Assembly: GCF_000488255.1 (NCBI RefSeq)
Contig: NZ_KI530755.1
Span: 372,001 to 436,000 of the forward strand
Length of the DNA: 64,000 nt
Source of the DNA: Acinetobacter indicus CIP 110367
Lineage (GTDB): Bacteria > Pseudomonadota > Gammaproteobacteria > Pseudomonadales > Moraxellaceae
Direction of reading: 5' to 3'
Shown here: positions 45,150 through 55,477 of the stretch, in pieces
How positions within the stretch are numbered: position 1 is the stretch's first letter
Layout: every line of letters starts with the position of its first letter
Notes under the pieces: model-generated
Told to the model about the DNA's origin: nothing
Database searches by the model: none
Seen by the model: the letters and a program-made list of their open reading frames with translations, nothing else
Translations under genes and position numbers: made by a program

Positions 45150-46472
45150 ATGAATTCCATTATCCAAATGGACTCGGAAGTCGGGCAGTCAAGTGCTCAC
45201 TTTGGTTTTTTTGATCTTTACGATAAGCACAGTTTCAAACAGCCAGCGCGTACAACCTGGATTGACGGTTGGAAGATTGAATACATGGCGATTGCTCGCC
45301 CAGACACCTTGCACATGACGCCGATGGTAATTATCGGGGGCGCTTTTCAGAATTTTAACTCCTATAAATACTGTGTTGAGCAACTGTTTGATGCCGGCCC
45401 GATTATCCTGATTGACTTACCTTCCATGGGCGCCAACCAGCAAATCAGCAATGTCGATACTGGCATATCTGCCGGTACGCTGGAGCTGGAAGATCTGGCA
45501 GCCATGCTCGGTCGCTGGCTGGATATTGTTGGCTTGAGTCAGGTCGCGGTATTGGGCATGTCCCTTGGTTCGGTGGTGGCATCTTGCCTGGCGCATCAGC
45601 GTCCGGAACTGATAGACCGCATGATTCTGATGGGTGTCATGCAAAAGACCCGGAAAAGCTGGCGTATGCTGCTGGAAGAATCGCTGCATTTAATGAAAGA
45701 GCAGCGTATGGATGAGTTTGGTCAGGCGGTGATTTTATATCTGGTCAATCATGCCAAGCTGGAAGCGACCCGCATGTCGCCAACCGCCAAGCGGCTGTTC
45801 TTCCGGCAGATGGCCGAGTTCACCGCCACCGAGCAGGAACGCTATGATATTAATTGTAATCGTCTGCTGCGCCTGACTCACGTTCCTATTCCGCAGTGCA
45901 AGGTGCTGGTGGCCTGTGGCCAGTATGACAGTTTTACCTTGCCACATGAAAATGCCAATTTTGCCCTGCAATGTCCGGACATGGAGTTTGCCATGATTGC
46001 CAATGCTGATCATGTGCCGCAGTTGCAGCGCCGTAAAGAAACCATGCGCCTGTTTGCCACCTTTTTAAGAGATGAGCCGATTCAGTCGTTAGAAGGTATT
46101 ATCCCCATGACCCGTGCCCAGCTCTTGACCATGGAGCGCCGTGGAGAAGAACGCATTGCTGTACAACAGCCATTTAGTCAGTTAACGCACCGTCATTCCG
46201 ATTTAAGCTTTGCCACGGAAATTGTCGATCTGAACTTTTTTGGCGTATTGCTACGTTTTGAAGACGGACAGGCAGAACGGGCTGCGCAGTATGAGCGTGA
46301 TTTGGCCCTGACACTCCAAGATGAAGAGGGTAGTTTCCAGATTGAGTGCCTGATTTTTGAAGTGCAGGATCAGCAGATTCGCGCTTTATTAAAACATGGC
46401 AGCTTTGAGATTGCCGAGCGTTTGATGCGTTATATCCAGCGTCAAAAAGGTTGTCTGGCAGCAATTGCCTAA
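45150..46472 (+). CDS. Alpha/beta hydrolase with C-terminal PilZ-like domain
   Basis: 440 residues from the ATG at 45150, chosen because GGAGGAAAGG lies directly upstream; an ATG 15 nt earlier is inside that ribosome site. Residues about 35-310 are an alpha/beta hydrolase: GGAFQNFNSY oxyanion region, nucleophile Ser138 in GMSLGS, Asp260 in GQYDS and His288 in ADHVP, a complete triad. The last 110 residues read as PilZ: RGEER (331-335, RxxxR) and DLNFFG (360-365; usual DxSxxG, with Asn for Ser) followed by beta strands. PilZ domains bind c-di-GMP, so the hydrolase may be controlled by it; substrate unknown. Confidence 0.75.
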   Translation: MNSIIQMDSEVGQSSAHFGFFDLYDKHSFKQPARTTWIDGWKIEYMAIARPDTLHMTPMVIIGGAFQNFNSYKYCVEQLFDAGPIILIDLPSMGANQQISNVDTGISAGTLELEDLAAMLGRWLDIVGLSQVAVLGMSLGSVVASCLAHQRPELIDRMILMGVMQKTRKSWRMLLEESLHLMKEQRMDEFGQAVILYLVNHAKLEATRMSPTAKRLFFRQMAEFTATEQERYDINCNRLLRLTHVPIPQCKVLVACGQYDSFTLPHENANFALQCPDMEFAMIANADHVPQLQRRKETMRLFATFLRDEPIQSLEGIIPMTRAQLLTMERRGEERIAVQQPFSQLTHRHSDLSFATEIVDLNFFGVLLRFEDGQAERAAQYERDLALTLQDEEGSFQIECLIFEVQDQQIRALLKHGSFEIAERLMRYIQRQKGCLAAIA

Positions 46473-46492
46473 ATTGAGGTGTCTAAAAATAA

Positions 46493-46518
46493 AACAGCGC
46501 AAAGGCGCTGTTTTTTTT
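46493..46518 (+). terminator. Terminator of the hydrolase-PilZ gene
   Basis: AACAGCGC/GCGCTGTT stem with T8 tail. Confidence 0.85.
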
Positions 46519-46546
46519 ATGGGCTGATGAGGCTCAGAACTCTCTT

Positions 46547-47401
46547 TTAGGCACTGGGCTGTTTATGGCAGGCGTGCAGCACCCAGACAATATCACCCAA
46601 ATGTTCTTCAGGGGCGGGCAGGTCCGGAGTGTGGAAATAGTGCTGCGGCTGCAGAATATCGACCCGCTCAAAACCGCTGGCTTTAACAAAGTCACGGACT
46701 TCACCCGGACTTTGAAAATGAAAACTAAAGGCGCTGCGAGACATGACTTTCAGTAATTTACTGCTGGTCCACATAAAGCTGGCCAGTTTGTTTTTCACCG
46801 GTTCAGGATAAATATCACTCAAGTAATGCAGTTCCTGAAAATGTTGTCCATATTGATAAATCCCATGCAGCAGTTTGCTGAGCATCGGCTTATCGAAATA
46901 ATTGATTAAGCCTTCACTAATAATTACCAGCGGTTGCTGCGGGTCAAAATGCTGAAAAATCTGGGCAAATTCTTCACTGAAAATATCGGCACTCAAGACT
47001 TCCGGTGCCTGCTGGTCCAGTTGTTGCAAGGCGGCGGTTTTCACCTTGGCCATATCCGGTAAATCCAGCTCGCGGTAATTCAGTTCCGGATATTTCTGGC
47101 GGAAACTCCAGCTCCGTGGGGACAGGCCGCAGGCAATTTCCAGCACCTGGGTACGAGGATTGCGGGCAATCAGCTCGGTCAGTTGCTGGTCAATAATGGT
47201 GTGGCGTTCTTTCAGGGTGGTGCGCATACTGCCACCGACATATTTTTCGGCCCAGCTTTCCAGCGGATGGACCAATTTGGCCAGAAACTTGCCTTTTGAA
47301 GTAGCAAATACCGGATGCGAGATGCCCATTTGAAACCAGATATAGCCGGTATAGTGGGCAGTAAAGGATATATGGCGATGTTCGGAAAGCGGTTGGCTCA
47401 T
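46547..47401 (-). CDS. Class I SAM-dependent methyltransferase (LCMT-like)
   Basis: 284 residues. Motif I is VLEIACGLSPRSWSFRQKYP and the next acidic strand YRELDLPDMAKVK, as in the leucine carboxyl methyltransferase/PPM1 group; a later run is VIISEGLINYFDKPMLSKLL. No transmembrane segment. Substrate unknown. It lies about 95 nt downstream of nagZ on the same strand, behind a hairpin. Confidence 0.75.
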   Translation of the reverse strand: MSQPLSEHRHISFTAHYTGYIWFQMGISHPVFATSKGKFLAKLVHPLESWAEKYVGGSMRTTLKERHTIIDQQLTELIARNPRTQVLEIACGLSPRSWSFRQKYPELNYRELDLPDMAKVKTAALQQLDQQAPEVLSADIFSEEFAQIFQHFDPQQPLVIISEGLINYFDKPMLSKLLHGIYQYGQHFQELHYLSDIYPEPVKNKLASFMWTSSKLLKVMSRSAFSFHFQSPGEVRDFVKASGFERVDILQPQHYFHTPDLPAPEEHLGDIVWVLHACHKQPSA

Positions 47402-47458
47402 GCAAGGTCCTCTATTCTTTTTATTTATTCGGGGTGGATTTATGTATTTGCATCATAA

Positions 47459-47488
47459 AGAAAAAGGAACAGCTTGTCCTGTTCCTTT
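47459..47488 (-). terminator. Terminator of nagZ
   Basis: AAAGGAACAG/CTGTTCCTTT stem followed on the minus strand by a T-rich run. Confidence 0.75.
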
Positions 47489-47495
47489 GTCGGTA

Positions 47496-48518
47496 TTACT
47501 GGCCGCTGTCTTTAAAGCGGACAATACGGTCGCGTACTGCTTGCCATTCCGGGCCGAGCTCGAGTACATCACCGATCTGAATTTCTGGAATCTGGCCACG
47601 CATACGGGCTAAACGGGCCTGATTTGGTAACGGTAAATCCTGAATGCCGTCCAGTGCCAGACAGGCGGCGGCACGGTCATTACAGACCAGTCCCATATCA
47701 CAACCGGCGTTTAAGGCCGCTTGAATGCGGGCATCGGCACCACCCGCCACACAGGCGGCCTGCATGCTTAAATCATCCGAGAACAGCACGCCATCAAAAT
47801 TCAGCTGTTGACGTAGCACGGTCTGAATCCAGTACGGAGAGAAACCGGCTGGGTTCGGATCGACCTGATCATAAATTACATGCGCAGGCATTAGGGCATC
47901 CAGTTGGGCTTGCAGCTGGATAAAGCTTTGCATGTCTTTTTGCTGAATCTCTGCATAAGAACGTGAATCAATCGCAGCGGCCACATGCGAATCGGCCTTG
48001 ACCGAGCCATGACCGGGGAAATGCTTGCCGGTGGTGGCCATACCAGCGCGCTGCATGCCACTTAAGAAGGCGCGTGCCAGTACGATAATATCGTCCATAT
48101 TGCGGGCAAAACTGCGGTCGCCAATGACATCGCTGATGTCATTTAAATCCAGCACCGGGGCAAAACTGAAATCAATACCGACCGCTAATACTTCGGTGGC
48201 CATCAGCCAGCCGCACTGTTCAGCCAGCTCGACTGCCAGTTCCGGCTGCTGCTGATACAGCTCGCCAAAACGGCCCATGGCCGGCAGTAGGGTGAAACCC
48301 TGTTTTAAACGCTGCACCCGGCCGCCTTCCTGATCGACTGCAATTAAAATATCCGGACGTACCTGACGCATATGATCGGTCAGGGCGCGTACTTGCCGCG
48401 GTGATTCGATATTTCGACCAAATAAAATGACGCCACCGACTTGCGGAGCTTGTAAGAGTTGAATATCTTCTTGAGTAAGTGCTGTGCCAGCGATGTCGAG
48501 CATCAATGCGCCAATCAT
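47496..48518 (-). CDS. nagZ: Beta-N-acetylhexosaminidase
   Basis: Cytoplasmic family 3 glycosidase that removes GlcNAc from recycled muropeptides; its products can influence beta-lactamase control in other bacteria. 340 residues with the family signature KHFPGHGSVKADSH (general acid/base His), VIGDRSFARN, and FSDDLSMQAA (nucleophile Asp). The start at 48518 is divergent from prc. Confidence 0.94.
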   Translation of the reverse strand: MIGALMLDIAGTALTQEDIQLLQAPQVGGVILFGRNIESPRQVRALTDHMRQVRPDILIAVDQEGGRVQRLKQGFTLLPAMGRFGELYQQQPELAVELAEQCGWLMATEVLAVGIDFSFAPVLDLNDISDVIGDRSFARNMDDIIVLARAFLSGMQRAGMATTGKHFPGHGSVKADSHVAAAIDSRSYAEIQQKDMQSFIQLQAQLDALMPAHVIYDQVDPNPAGFSPYWIQTVLRQQLNFDGVLFSDDLSMQAACVAGGADARIQAALNAGCDMGLVCNDRAAACLALDGIQDLPLPNQARLARMRGQIPEIQIGDVLELGPEWQAVRDRIVRFKDSGQ

Positions 48519-48713
48519 ATCGGTTCCGGATTCAAATTTTTATCGAAAAACAATACCTGAATTCTGCAATGATTTGCTACATTTTGTCAGCACAGAATAT
48601 GATAAAACTACACGACATAAACAGATTAAGTTGTTTAAGATTTTGAATCTGCTTGATTCGTCGCTAAGCAACCTTGTACTACTGGTCGAAAACCAAGGAA
48701 ATACACATTATTT

Positions 48714-50906
48714 ATGAAACTTCAAACGATAGCTTGTGCAGTTGCCGTGGCAACTGGGGGATTCTTCTTTAGTCACGCAATCAACGAAGCCATTGCTGCC
48801 AATAATACTGCTGCTGTTTCCAATACCATTGTTCCAACCCGGGAACAGGCCTTGGTGTCACGCCAGTTAGCGACCTTGGTTGACCGTCAGCATTACCTGA
48901 ACCAGCGTTTAGACAGCAACACTTCCAATCGCATTTTTGATTTTTACATCGATAGTCTGGACCCGGAGCACACCTTGTTCCTGGCCGATGAAGTCGAACA
49001 GTACAAGAAAAAATATGGCGCCAATTTTGGAGCCGCCTTAAAAGCCGGTGATTTATCGGGCCCGTATCAGATTCATGCGCATTATCGTGAACGCATGCAG
49101 GCCTTTTATCAGTTTATGCTGGCCGAGCTGAAAAAACCGCAGAATTTAAAACAGCCGAATGTCACCATTGAGCTGGATCGTGAAAAAGCGCCGTTCTTTA
49201 AGACCCAGGCCGAGCAGCGTGCCCACTGGCAAAAAATGCTGGTGTCCCAGCTGATTAACCTGACCATCAGCAAAGAAGAAGAGCAGGCCAAACAAAAAGC
49301 CCTCAAGGAAAATCCAGAACTGGCCAATGGGCAAGATTTATCCGGCCCGGAAGATATGACGCCGGTGGAAACCCTGACCAAGCGTTATACTCGTCAGCTG
49401 GAACGCATGAGCCGTCTGAAAAGCGACGATGTGCTGGACAAAACCTTAAATGCGATGATGCTGACCTATGATCCGCACAGCAACTATTTCCCGCCTGTTG
49501 ATGCAATGGAGCTCAACCGTCAGACCACCTTACAGCTGGAAGGGATTGGGGTGTCGATTCGTCCGGATCGCAGCAATGAAGATTACACCAAGATTGAAAC
49601 CATTGTTGAAGGCGGACCGGCGAGTAAATCTGGTCAGGTCAAATCCGGCGACCGGATTATTGGTGTCGGTCAGGATGGCGAGAAAATTGTGGATGTGATT
49701 GGCTGGCCAAGCAATGAAGTGGTCGGTCTGATTCGCGGTAAACGTGGCACCAAAGTGACCTTGCGTTTACTTGGTCCGGGAGCCTCGATGAGTCAGGCAC
49801 GTACCGTAACATTGGTACGTGACATTATTCAGGAAGAAGATGCCGGAGTACGTAACCGAACCGTGCAAATTCAACGTGATGGCAAAACCTATACCTATGG
49901 CGTGATTGAAATTCCATCATTTTATCTGAACTATCGGGCGCGCCGTGCCGGGGTGGAATACCGTTCGGTATCGGAAGACACCAACAATGCCTTGAAAACG
50001 CTGGCTGCCAAAAATGTCGACGGGATTATTGTCGATTTACGCAATAACCCGGGCGGCTCACTTGAAGAGGTGGCACGTATGCTGGGTCAGGTGATTAAAT
50101 CGGGTCCGGTAGTACAAATCCGTGATGGCAATGGCAACGTGAGCGTGTTTGAAGACAATGATGGCGGTGAACAGACCTATGCTGGCCCGCTAGCAGTCCT
50201 GATTAACCTGGCCTCGGCTTCTGCCAGCGAGATTTATTCAGCCGCGATTCAGGATTATGAGCGCGGTATTGTGATTGGTAGCACAACCACCGGTAAAGGG
50301 ACAGCACAGGTACAATTGGACACTCTGGCCTATGGTCAGGCCACGCTTACCCAGCGTAAGTTCTACCGGATTACCGGCGGCAGTACCCAGAACAAAGGGG
50401 TGATTCCGGACATTAAACTGGTAGATATCTACAATGAAGAATTTGGTGAGCGTAAGGCCAAGAATGCGCTGAAGTGGGACACCATTGCCACCGCACCATT
50501 TAAACGTGAGGGTGTGGTGCAGTCTTATGTGCCGCAACTGGCCAAATCTTCGCAGACCCGGGTCAGTATTGATCCGCAGTTCAAGTATCTGACTGAGCGT
50601 AAAAATATTGCCAAACAGGCAGAAGAGCGCAAAACGGCGGTGCTGGATTTAGATCAGCGCCGTGCCGAGCTGATTGAGCTGGAGCGTAAAACCTTAGCCG
50701 CTGAAAACGTACGTCGTCAGGCGACCGGTTTGGCGCCGTATCCAAACTGGGAAAGCTATCAGGCCTCACTGGAAGCGCAAGCCGAGTCACGGGCCAAAAT
50801 GAAAGCCAACCAGCGTCCACCACTGCCGGAAGAAGAAGTCTTTGTGAGCGAAGCGGCCAATGTGTTACTGGATTATAGTCAGTTACAATCAGGCACAGCC
50901 AAATAA
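48714..50906 (+). CDS. prc: Carboxy-terminal processing protease (Prc/Tsp)
   Basis: Periplasmic S41 protease that trims lipoproteins and peptidoglycan enzymes and degrades SsrA-tagged proteins. 730 residues: signal peptide or N-terminal anchor (about 1-28), a Tsp N-terminal region, PDZ domain (about 275-360; GIGVSIRPDRSNEDYTKIETI), and the catalytic Ser/Lys pair in LINLASASASEIYSAA and STTTGKGTAQ (about 20 residues apart). C-terminal DUF3340-like segment present. Monocistronic. Confidence 0.94.
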   Translation: MKLQTIACAVAVATGGFFFSHAINEAIAANNTAAVSNTIVPTREQALVSRQLATLVDRQHYLNQRLDSNTSNRIFDFYIDSLDPEHTLFLADEVEQYKKKYGANFGAALKAGDLSGPYQIHAHYRERMQAFYQFMLAELKKPQNLKQPNVTIELDREKAPFFKTQAEQRAHWQKMLVSQLINLTISKEEEQAKQKALKENPELANGQDLSGPEDMTPVETLTKRYTRQLERMSRLKSDDVLDKTLNAMMLTYDPHSNYFPPVDAMELNRQTTLQLEGIGVSIRPDRSNEDYTKIETIVEGGPASKSGQVKSGDRIIGVGQDGEKIVDVIGWPSNEVVGLIRGKRGTKVTLRLLGPGASMSQARTVTLVRDIIQEEDAGVRNRTVQIQRDGKTYTYGVIEIPSFYLNYRARRAGVEYRSVSEDTNNALKTLAAKNVDGIIVDLRNNPGGSLEEVARMLGQVIKSGPVVQIRDGNGNVSVFEDNDGGEQTYAGPLAVLINLASASASEIYSAAIQDYERGIVIGSTTTGKGTAQVQLDTLAYGQATLTQRKFYRITGGSTQNKGVIPDIKLVDIYNEEFGERKAKNALKWDTIATAPFKREGVVQSYVPQLAKSSQTRVSIDPQFKYLTERKNIAKQAEERKTAVLDLDQRRAELIELERKTLAAENVRRQATGLAPYPNWESYQASLEAQAESRAKMKANQRPPLPEEEVFVSEAANVLLDYSQLQSGTAK

Positions 50907-50921
50907 GACCTTGGATGTGAG

Positions 50922-50952
50922 AAAAAGGCCGGTAGATGTACTGGCCTTTTTT
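50922..50952 (+). terminator. Terminator of prc
   Basis: AAAAAGGCC.GTA/TAC.GGCCTTTTTT hairpin with T run, 15 nt after the stop. Confidence 0.8.
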
Positions 50953-51185
50953 GATGCTTTTGAGTTGAATAACTCAAGATCCAGATGAGCCGGCAAATCA
51001 ACATAAAAAATGACGGTTTTCAGGGCGGAAAAACCGCATTTAGGCTTGACCTCAATGCGATAGTATAAGATTCTAATTTGAGTTTTAATTCCTTGTTTTA
51101 TTGTTATCTTTTAAAGCGGCAAATTCATGAGTATTTAGCGTTGAGTATAGTAACAACAAAAAAATAACCTATACGGAAGCTTTTT

Positions 51186-53246
51186 ATGGTTCATATTCAT
51201 TATGACTTTAGCCTGGTGGTAGGTTCAATTGCGGTTGCAATTCTGGCCAGTTATCTGGCTATTTCAACCCAGCAGTTCCTGCTCGGGGGAATCCGCCAGA
51301 AATCTGAAAAAGCCATGCTCTTGCTCAGTGGCCTATGCTTTGGCGTTGCTATTTGGGGCATGCATTTTGTCGGGATGCTGGCTTGCCAGTTACCAGCCAA
51401 TTACGCGTTTAATCTGCCGCTAACCATTTTTTCTGGCGTTATTGCCTTTATTGCTTCCACCTTTGCCATCTGGCTGACCACCAAACCCACCCTGCCTTTT
51501 GCCCGTCTGGTGATTGGGGCAGTGTTAATGGGGCTCGGAATTTCCGGCATGCACTATACTGGTATGCTGGGCATGGTCGTAGAGAATCACCGGACCTACT
51601 ATGATCCGCTACTGGTGGTGTTTTCGGTGCTCATTGCCATTAGTGGTTCCGGCCTGACCTTCTGGCTGGCGTTACGTTTTAAAAATACCTTGCTTTACCA
51701 TCGTCACTATAAGGTGATGATTGCCATTATGATGTCGCTGGCCATTGTCGGAATGCATTATACCGGCATGGCCTCGGTGTCTTACTATCCGATTGATACG
51801 GAACGTCTGGGTGCGATCTATAAAACCGGCAATGGCATCTTGCTGTTTACCGTGATTTTTGTGACTAGTCTGGTGATCGTTGCCGCCTTTAGTGTGGCCG
51901 TGTTGGAGCAGCGTCTGGAAGAGCGTAACCGCCAGTTGTCACTGGTCAACCGCGAGCTGGCCAATCAGGCGGTGCAGGACAATCTGACCAAATTACCCAA
52001 CCGTTTATATCTCGCTGAATATGCGCATTTGTTGTTTAGCGCCCAGCGCATCAATCAGCAGAATGTCGCGTTTTTATATATTGATCTGGACCGTTTTAAG
52101 GCGGTGAATGATGTATTTGGCCATCATGTTGGTGATCAGTTGCTGATTCAGCTGACCACACGACTGCATCAGCAGCTCAAATCACAGGAAAAATTATTAA
52201 GAATTGGCGGTGATGAGTTCTTGCTGGTGTTGGAGCAGGCCACGGTTGAGGATGCGATTCAGGCGGCAGAAAATGTGCTGCACAGTGTACAGGAGAGTTT
52301 CCTGATTGCCGGCAAGAGCATTAATATCTCGGCCAGTATTGGTATTGCGATGTACCCGGAGCACGGTAACAACCTGCAAGATGTACTGATGAATGCCGAT
52401 GCCGCCATGCTGACCTCAAAATATCAGGGCCGAAACACTTATTCGGTGTTTAATTACAGCATTGACCAGCAGGAAACCAAAAGCCAGACCAAGCTGCTGA
52501 ATGATTTATATAAAGCTGTCGATGAACAGCAGTTTATTCTATTTTACCAGCCCAAATTTACCACCAGCACCCGGCGGATTTGTGGCGTCGAAGCATTAAT
52601 TCGCTGGATGCATCCGGTGCATGGTCTGTTGACCCCGAATATGTTTATTAAAGGCGCGGAGAAGTCCGGCCTGATTATCCAGATGGGCTATTGGGCACTA
52701 GAGCAGGCTTGCAAACAGATTCAGCAATGGGAACAGCAGGGACTGAAACTGTTTCCATTAGCAGTCAATCTGTCGGCGGTACAGTTCGAACATAAACATC
52801 TGTTTAGCACCTTAGAAAACTTATTCCGCCGTTATGCGATTGACCCGAGTCATCTCATGATTGAAATTACCGAAACCACTGCCATGCATCATGTGGAATC
52901 GAGTATTCGTAGTTTTAGACGCTTAAGAGAAATGGGCGTAAAACTGGCGATTGATGATTTTGGCACTGGCCATTCCAGTTTCCTGTATTTAAAAGACTTG
53001 CCGGTGGATGAGCTGAAAATTGACCGCGCATTTATTAAAGACCTGTATCGTGATTCCAAAGAAGAAATGATTCTGGAAAGTATTATCCAGCTGGCGACCA
53101 AACTGGGATTGACGGTTACCGCAGAAGGGGTGGAAACGCCATTACAGGCCGAAATTCTGGCGCGTTTGGGTTGTCAGCAATTACAAGGTTATTTGCTGTC
53201 GATGCCGGTTGAGGTCAAGCGTTTGCAAGACTTGCCGCAAGTATAA
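51186..53246 (+). CDS. MHYT-GGDEF-EAL membrane c-di-GMP enzyme
   Basis: 686 residues. About seven N-terminal spans carry three MHYT motifs (MHFVGM at 59-64, MHYTGM at 122-127 and 190-195), thought to sense a diatomic gas or copper. Then a coiled linker, a GGDEF domain with an intact active site (GGDEF at 341-345) but no RxxD inhibitory site ahead of it, and an EAL domain with EAL at 469-471, DDFGTG and AEGVET intact. Both synthesis and hydrolysis of c-di-GMP are therefore possible. Monocistronic. PA1727-like (MucR) proteins have this architecture. Confidence 0.92.
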   Translation: MVHIHYDFSLVVGSIAVAILASYLAISTQQFLLGGIRQKSEKAMLLLSGLCFGVAIWGMHFVGMLACQLPANYAFNLPLTIFSGVIAFIASTFAIWLTTKPTLPFARLVIGAVLMGLGISGMHYTGMLGMVVENHRTYYDPLLVVFSVLIAISGSGLTFWLALRFKNTLLYHRHYKVMIAIMMSLAIVGMHYTGMASVSYYPIDTERLGAIYKTGNGILLFTVIFVTSLVIVAAFSVAVLEQRLEERNRQLSLVNRELANQAVQDNLTKLPNRLYLAEYAHLLFSAQRINQQNVAFLYIDLDRFKAVNDVFGHHVGDQLLIQLTTRLHQQLKSQEKLLRIGGDEFLLVLEQATVEDAIQAAENVLHSVQESFLIAGKSINISASIGIAMYPEHGNNLQDVLMNADAAMLTSKYQGRNTYSVFNYSIDQQETKSQTKLLNDLYKAVDEQQFILFYQPKFTTSTRRICGVEALIRWMHPVHGLLTPNMFIKGAEKSGLIIQMGYWALEQACKQIQQWEQQGLKLFPLAVNLSAVQFEHKHLFSTLENLFRRYAIDPSHLMIEITETTAMHHVESSIRSFRRLREMGVKLAIDDFGTGHSSFLYLKDLPVDELKIDRAFIKDLYRDSKEEMILESIIQLATKLGLTVTAEGVETPLQAEILARLGCQQLQGYLLSMPVEVKRLQDLPQV

Positions 53247-53336
53247 AATGAAATTATCGGGTCTGATTAAGGTACTGTTTTTAGATAGCCAGATGTTTCA
53301 AAAATCACGGTCGATGTTGCAAGAAAAAATGGTTTG

Positions 53337-53363
53337 AAAATGGATGCCAGATGACATCCATTT
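53337..53363 (-). terminator. Terminator-like hairpin after the broken receptor
   Basis: AAATGGATG/CATCCATTT stem followed on the minus strand by TTTTC. Confidence 0.5.
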
Positions 53364-53373
53364 ACCCCACATA

Positions 53374-55389
53374 TTAAAAACGATAACGAAGCGCGAGCTG
53401 CGCATTCAGTGGATCGCCCATCATATTGGAATCGTTTCCTTCACCATGTCCTGAGATAAAATAATCACGGTCAAACAGGCTGTTCAGATTCAGCGCTACA
53501 TCATACTGCGCGGTCTGATAACCCAGCGCGGCATTGAAAACCGCATAGCCCGGCAAGACATTTTTATTGTCCGGCGCACTGAAGCGGGAGGATTCTGCCC
53601 GGCCACCCACTGCAGCAAACCAGTTTTTATCCAGTTGATACTTTAACCAGAGATTGGCGCTGTTTTTGGGCGTTAATGCGGCCTGTTTACCGGCCAGACC
53701 GATGGTTGATTTTTCAATTTTTCCATCCATATAGGCGTAACCGGCCAACAGTGATAGCTGCTCACTGAGCTGACCGGTCAAGGATACTTCAACGCCTTGT
53801 GTGCTTTGTTCCCCGGCCAGCATCGCCAGCGGTGGATTACTGTCCGTAATTTTATTTTGGATATTGCTCTGGGTCATTTCAAATACGGCCAGGGTCATAT
53901 TCAGTCGATCATTGATGTCCCATTTGGTCCCGACTTCCAGGTTTCTGGTTTTGGTTGGTTTTAGGTCAGCACTGTTGCTATAAAACACGAATGAATCTGC
54001 AAGCGGCTGGAAGGACTGATTATAGGCGGCATATAAAGATAAATTTTTGGTCGGTTGATAGACCACGCCCAGGCGAGGGGAGAGGGGCTGGTCATCGCGC
54101 TGGATGTTGCTATTATTTTTCTTATCATGCCTGTACTGGGAAAGATGATCATAACGTATCCCGGCCAAAAGCTTGAGCTGTTCATTCAGACTGATCAGGT
54201 CTTGTACATAGACAGCATAATTTTCAAATTTGCTGGCGGTATTGACTCTTGGAGTGGCAGAGGTATCGACCTGTGACCAGTGCGGCAAGACCGGATCATA
54301 CAAATCGGTCGTGGCTTTTGACCCTAGCCAGAATATCTCATCTTTATGCTGCTTGCTGTATTCCGTGCCGATTAAGGTCTCGTGTTTGATTTGACCAGTA
54401 TGAAAGACGCCGGACAGTTCATTCTGCAAGAAGATGCCATCTTCATCGCGCATACGTTTAATCTGGCTGAGCGTGATCTGATCTGCTGCTGGACTGGCGT
54501 TGCCGTATTCCCGGTCTAAGGTATAATTATAATGCCGGGCGACACCGCGATATTTCAGCTGATCATTGAACTGATGTTCTAGCGTAACCGTCTGGCTGGA
54601 CACTTCAGTATCGACATTGCCTACATCTTTTGCGTTGGATGCGCCATAGAATGTTTTTTGGATTGGTACGTACCGGTTTACCGGTCAGCGGGTCCATGGG
54701 AAAGCCCTGATCGGCCAAACGGTCATCGTGCAAATAATCGGCTTGCAAGAGCAGAGTGGTTCGATCTGAAATATCCCATTGCACAGACGGTGCTACAGTT
54801 TCCCGGTTCACGAAACTCTGATTGCGATAGCCATCTGAGTGTTCAAGCGCACCGGTCAGACGGACTTTGAGCTGGTCATTGAGAGCATCGGCAAAATCAA
54901 GTTCGGCACGTTTTTGCCCCAAGCTGCTGCCGATCAGGCTGATTTCATGCAGTGCTTCATCCAGGGGTTTCTTATTGATCCGGTTGATCAGGCCGCCTGC
55001 TGAACCCCGGCCATATAACACCGAACCCGGCCCTTTTAGCACTTCCACCCGTTCTACATTTGACAGATCACGATAATACAGCGCATCATCACGTACTCCA
55101 TCGACATACTGATCGGAAATGGCTGAAAAGCCGCGAATCATGACCTGATCACGCTGGCCATCTCCGACGCTAAAACTTAAGCCTGTTACATTCTGCAATG
55201 CGCCTTGAAGGGAGGTCACATTCTGTTCTTTTAAGACTTGTTGCGGAACCACATTCACAATCTGAGGAATATCTTTCAGTGGTACCATACCTTTGCTGGC
55301 GGTGGAGGCTTGCTCTACTTGCGTTTTCAGGCTAAGGCTTGCGCTGTCATCAAGCTGAGTGAAGACAGCAAAAAAAGAGAAGATTTCAT
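53374..55389 (-). pseudogene. TonB-dependent siderophore receptor, two frameshifts
   Basis: Three fragments of one receptor (about 671 residues when repaired). A signal peptide MKSSLFLLSSLSLMTAQALA begins at 55389 but runs into a stop; the plug continues one frame away (55336 region: LKTQVEQ...RGFSAISDQYVDG, VEVLKGPGSVLYGRGSAGG); a second shift in the T6 run at 54654-54659 (one extra base) moves to the barrel frame, which ends NAQLALRYRF. The sequence resembles Fiu/FhuE-type receptors. Both shifts are single-base; either real decay or consensus errors. Two Fur-like boxes remain upstream. Confidence 0.8.
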
Positions 55390-55454
55390 AACATGCTCTG
55401 GATGGACCCCGAAAAAAGTGCATGCAGTGTGGGGAATAAACAGTCTGCTGTAAA

Positions 55455-55469
55455 TGATATTGAATATCA
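55455..55469 (-). promoter_or_regulatory. Fur-like box 2 upstream of the receptor pseudogene
   Basis: TGATATTGAATATCA, a perfect palindrome about its centre, with 12 of 14 fixed positions of the 7-1-7 Fur consensus. Confidence 0.4.
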
Positions 55470-55477
55470 CTCTCTAT

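Noticed and set aside
53374..55423. Two separate TonB receptor genes
   Set aside because: The first fragment holds only the plug and early barrel and the second only the barrel; together they make one receptor.
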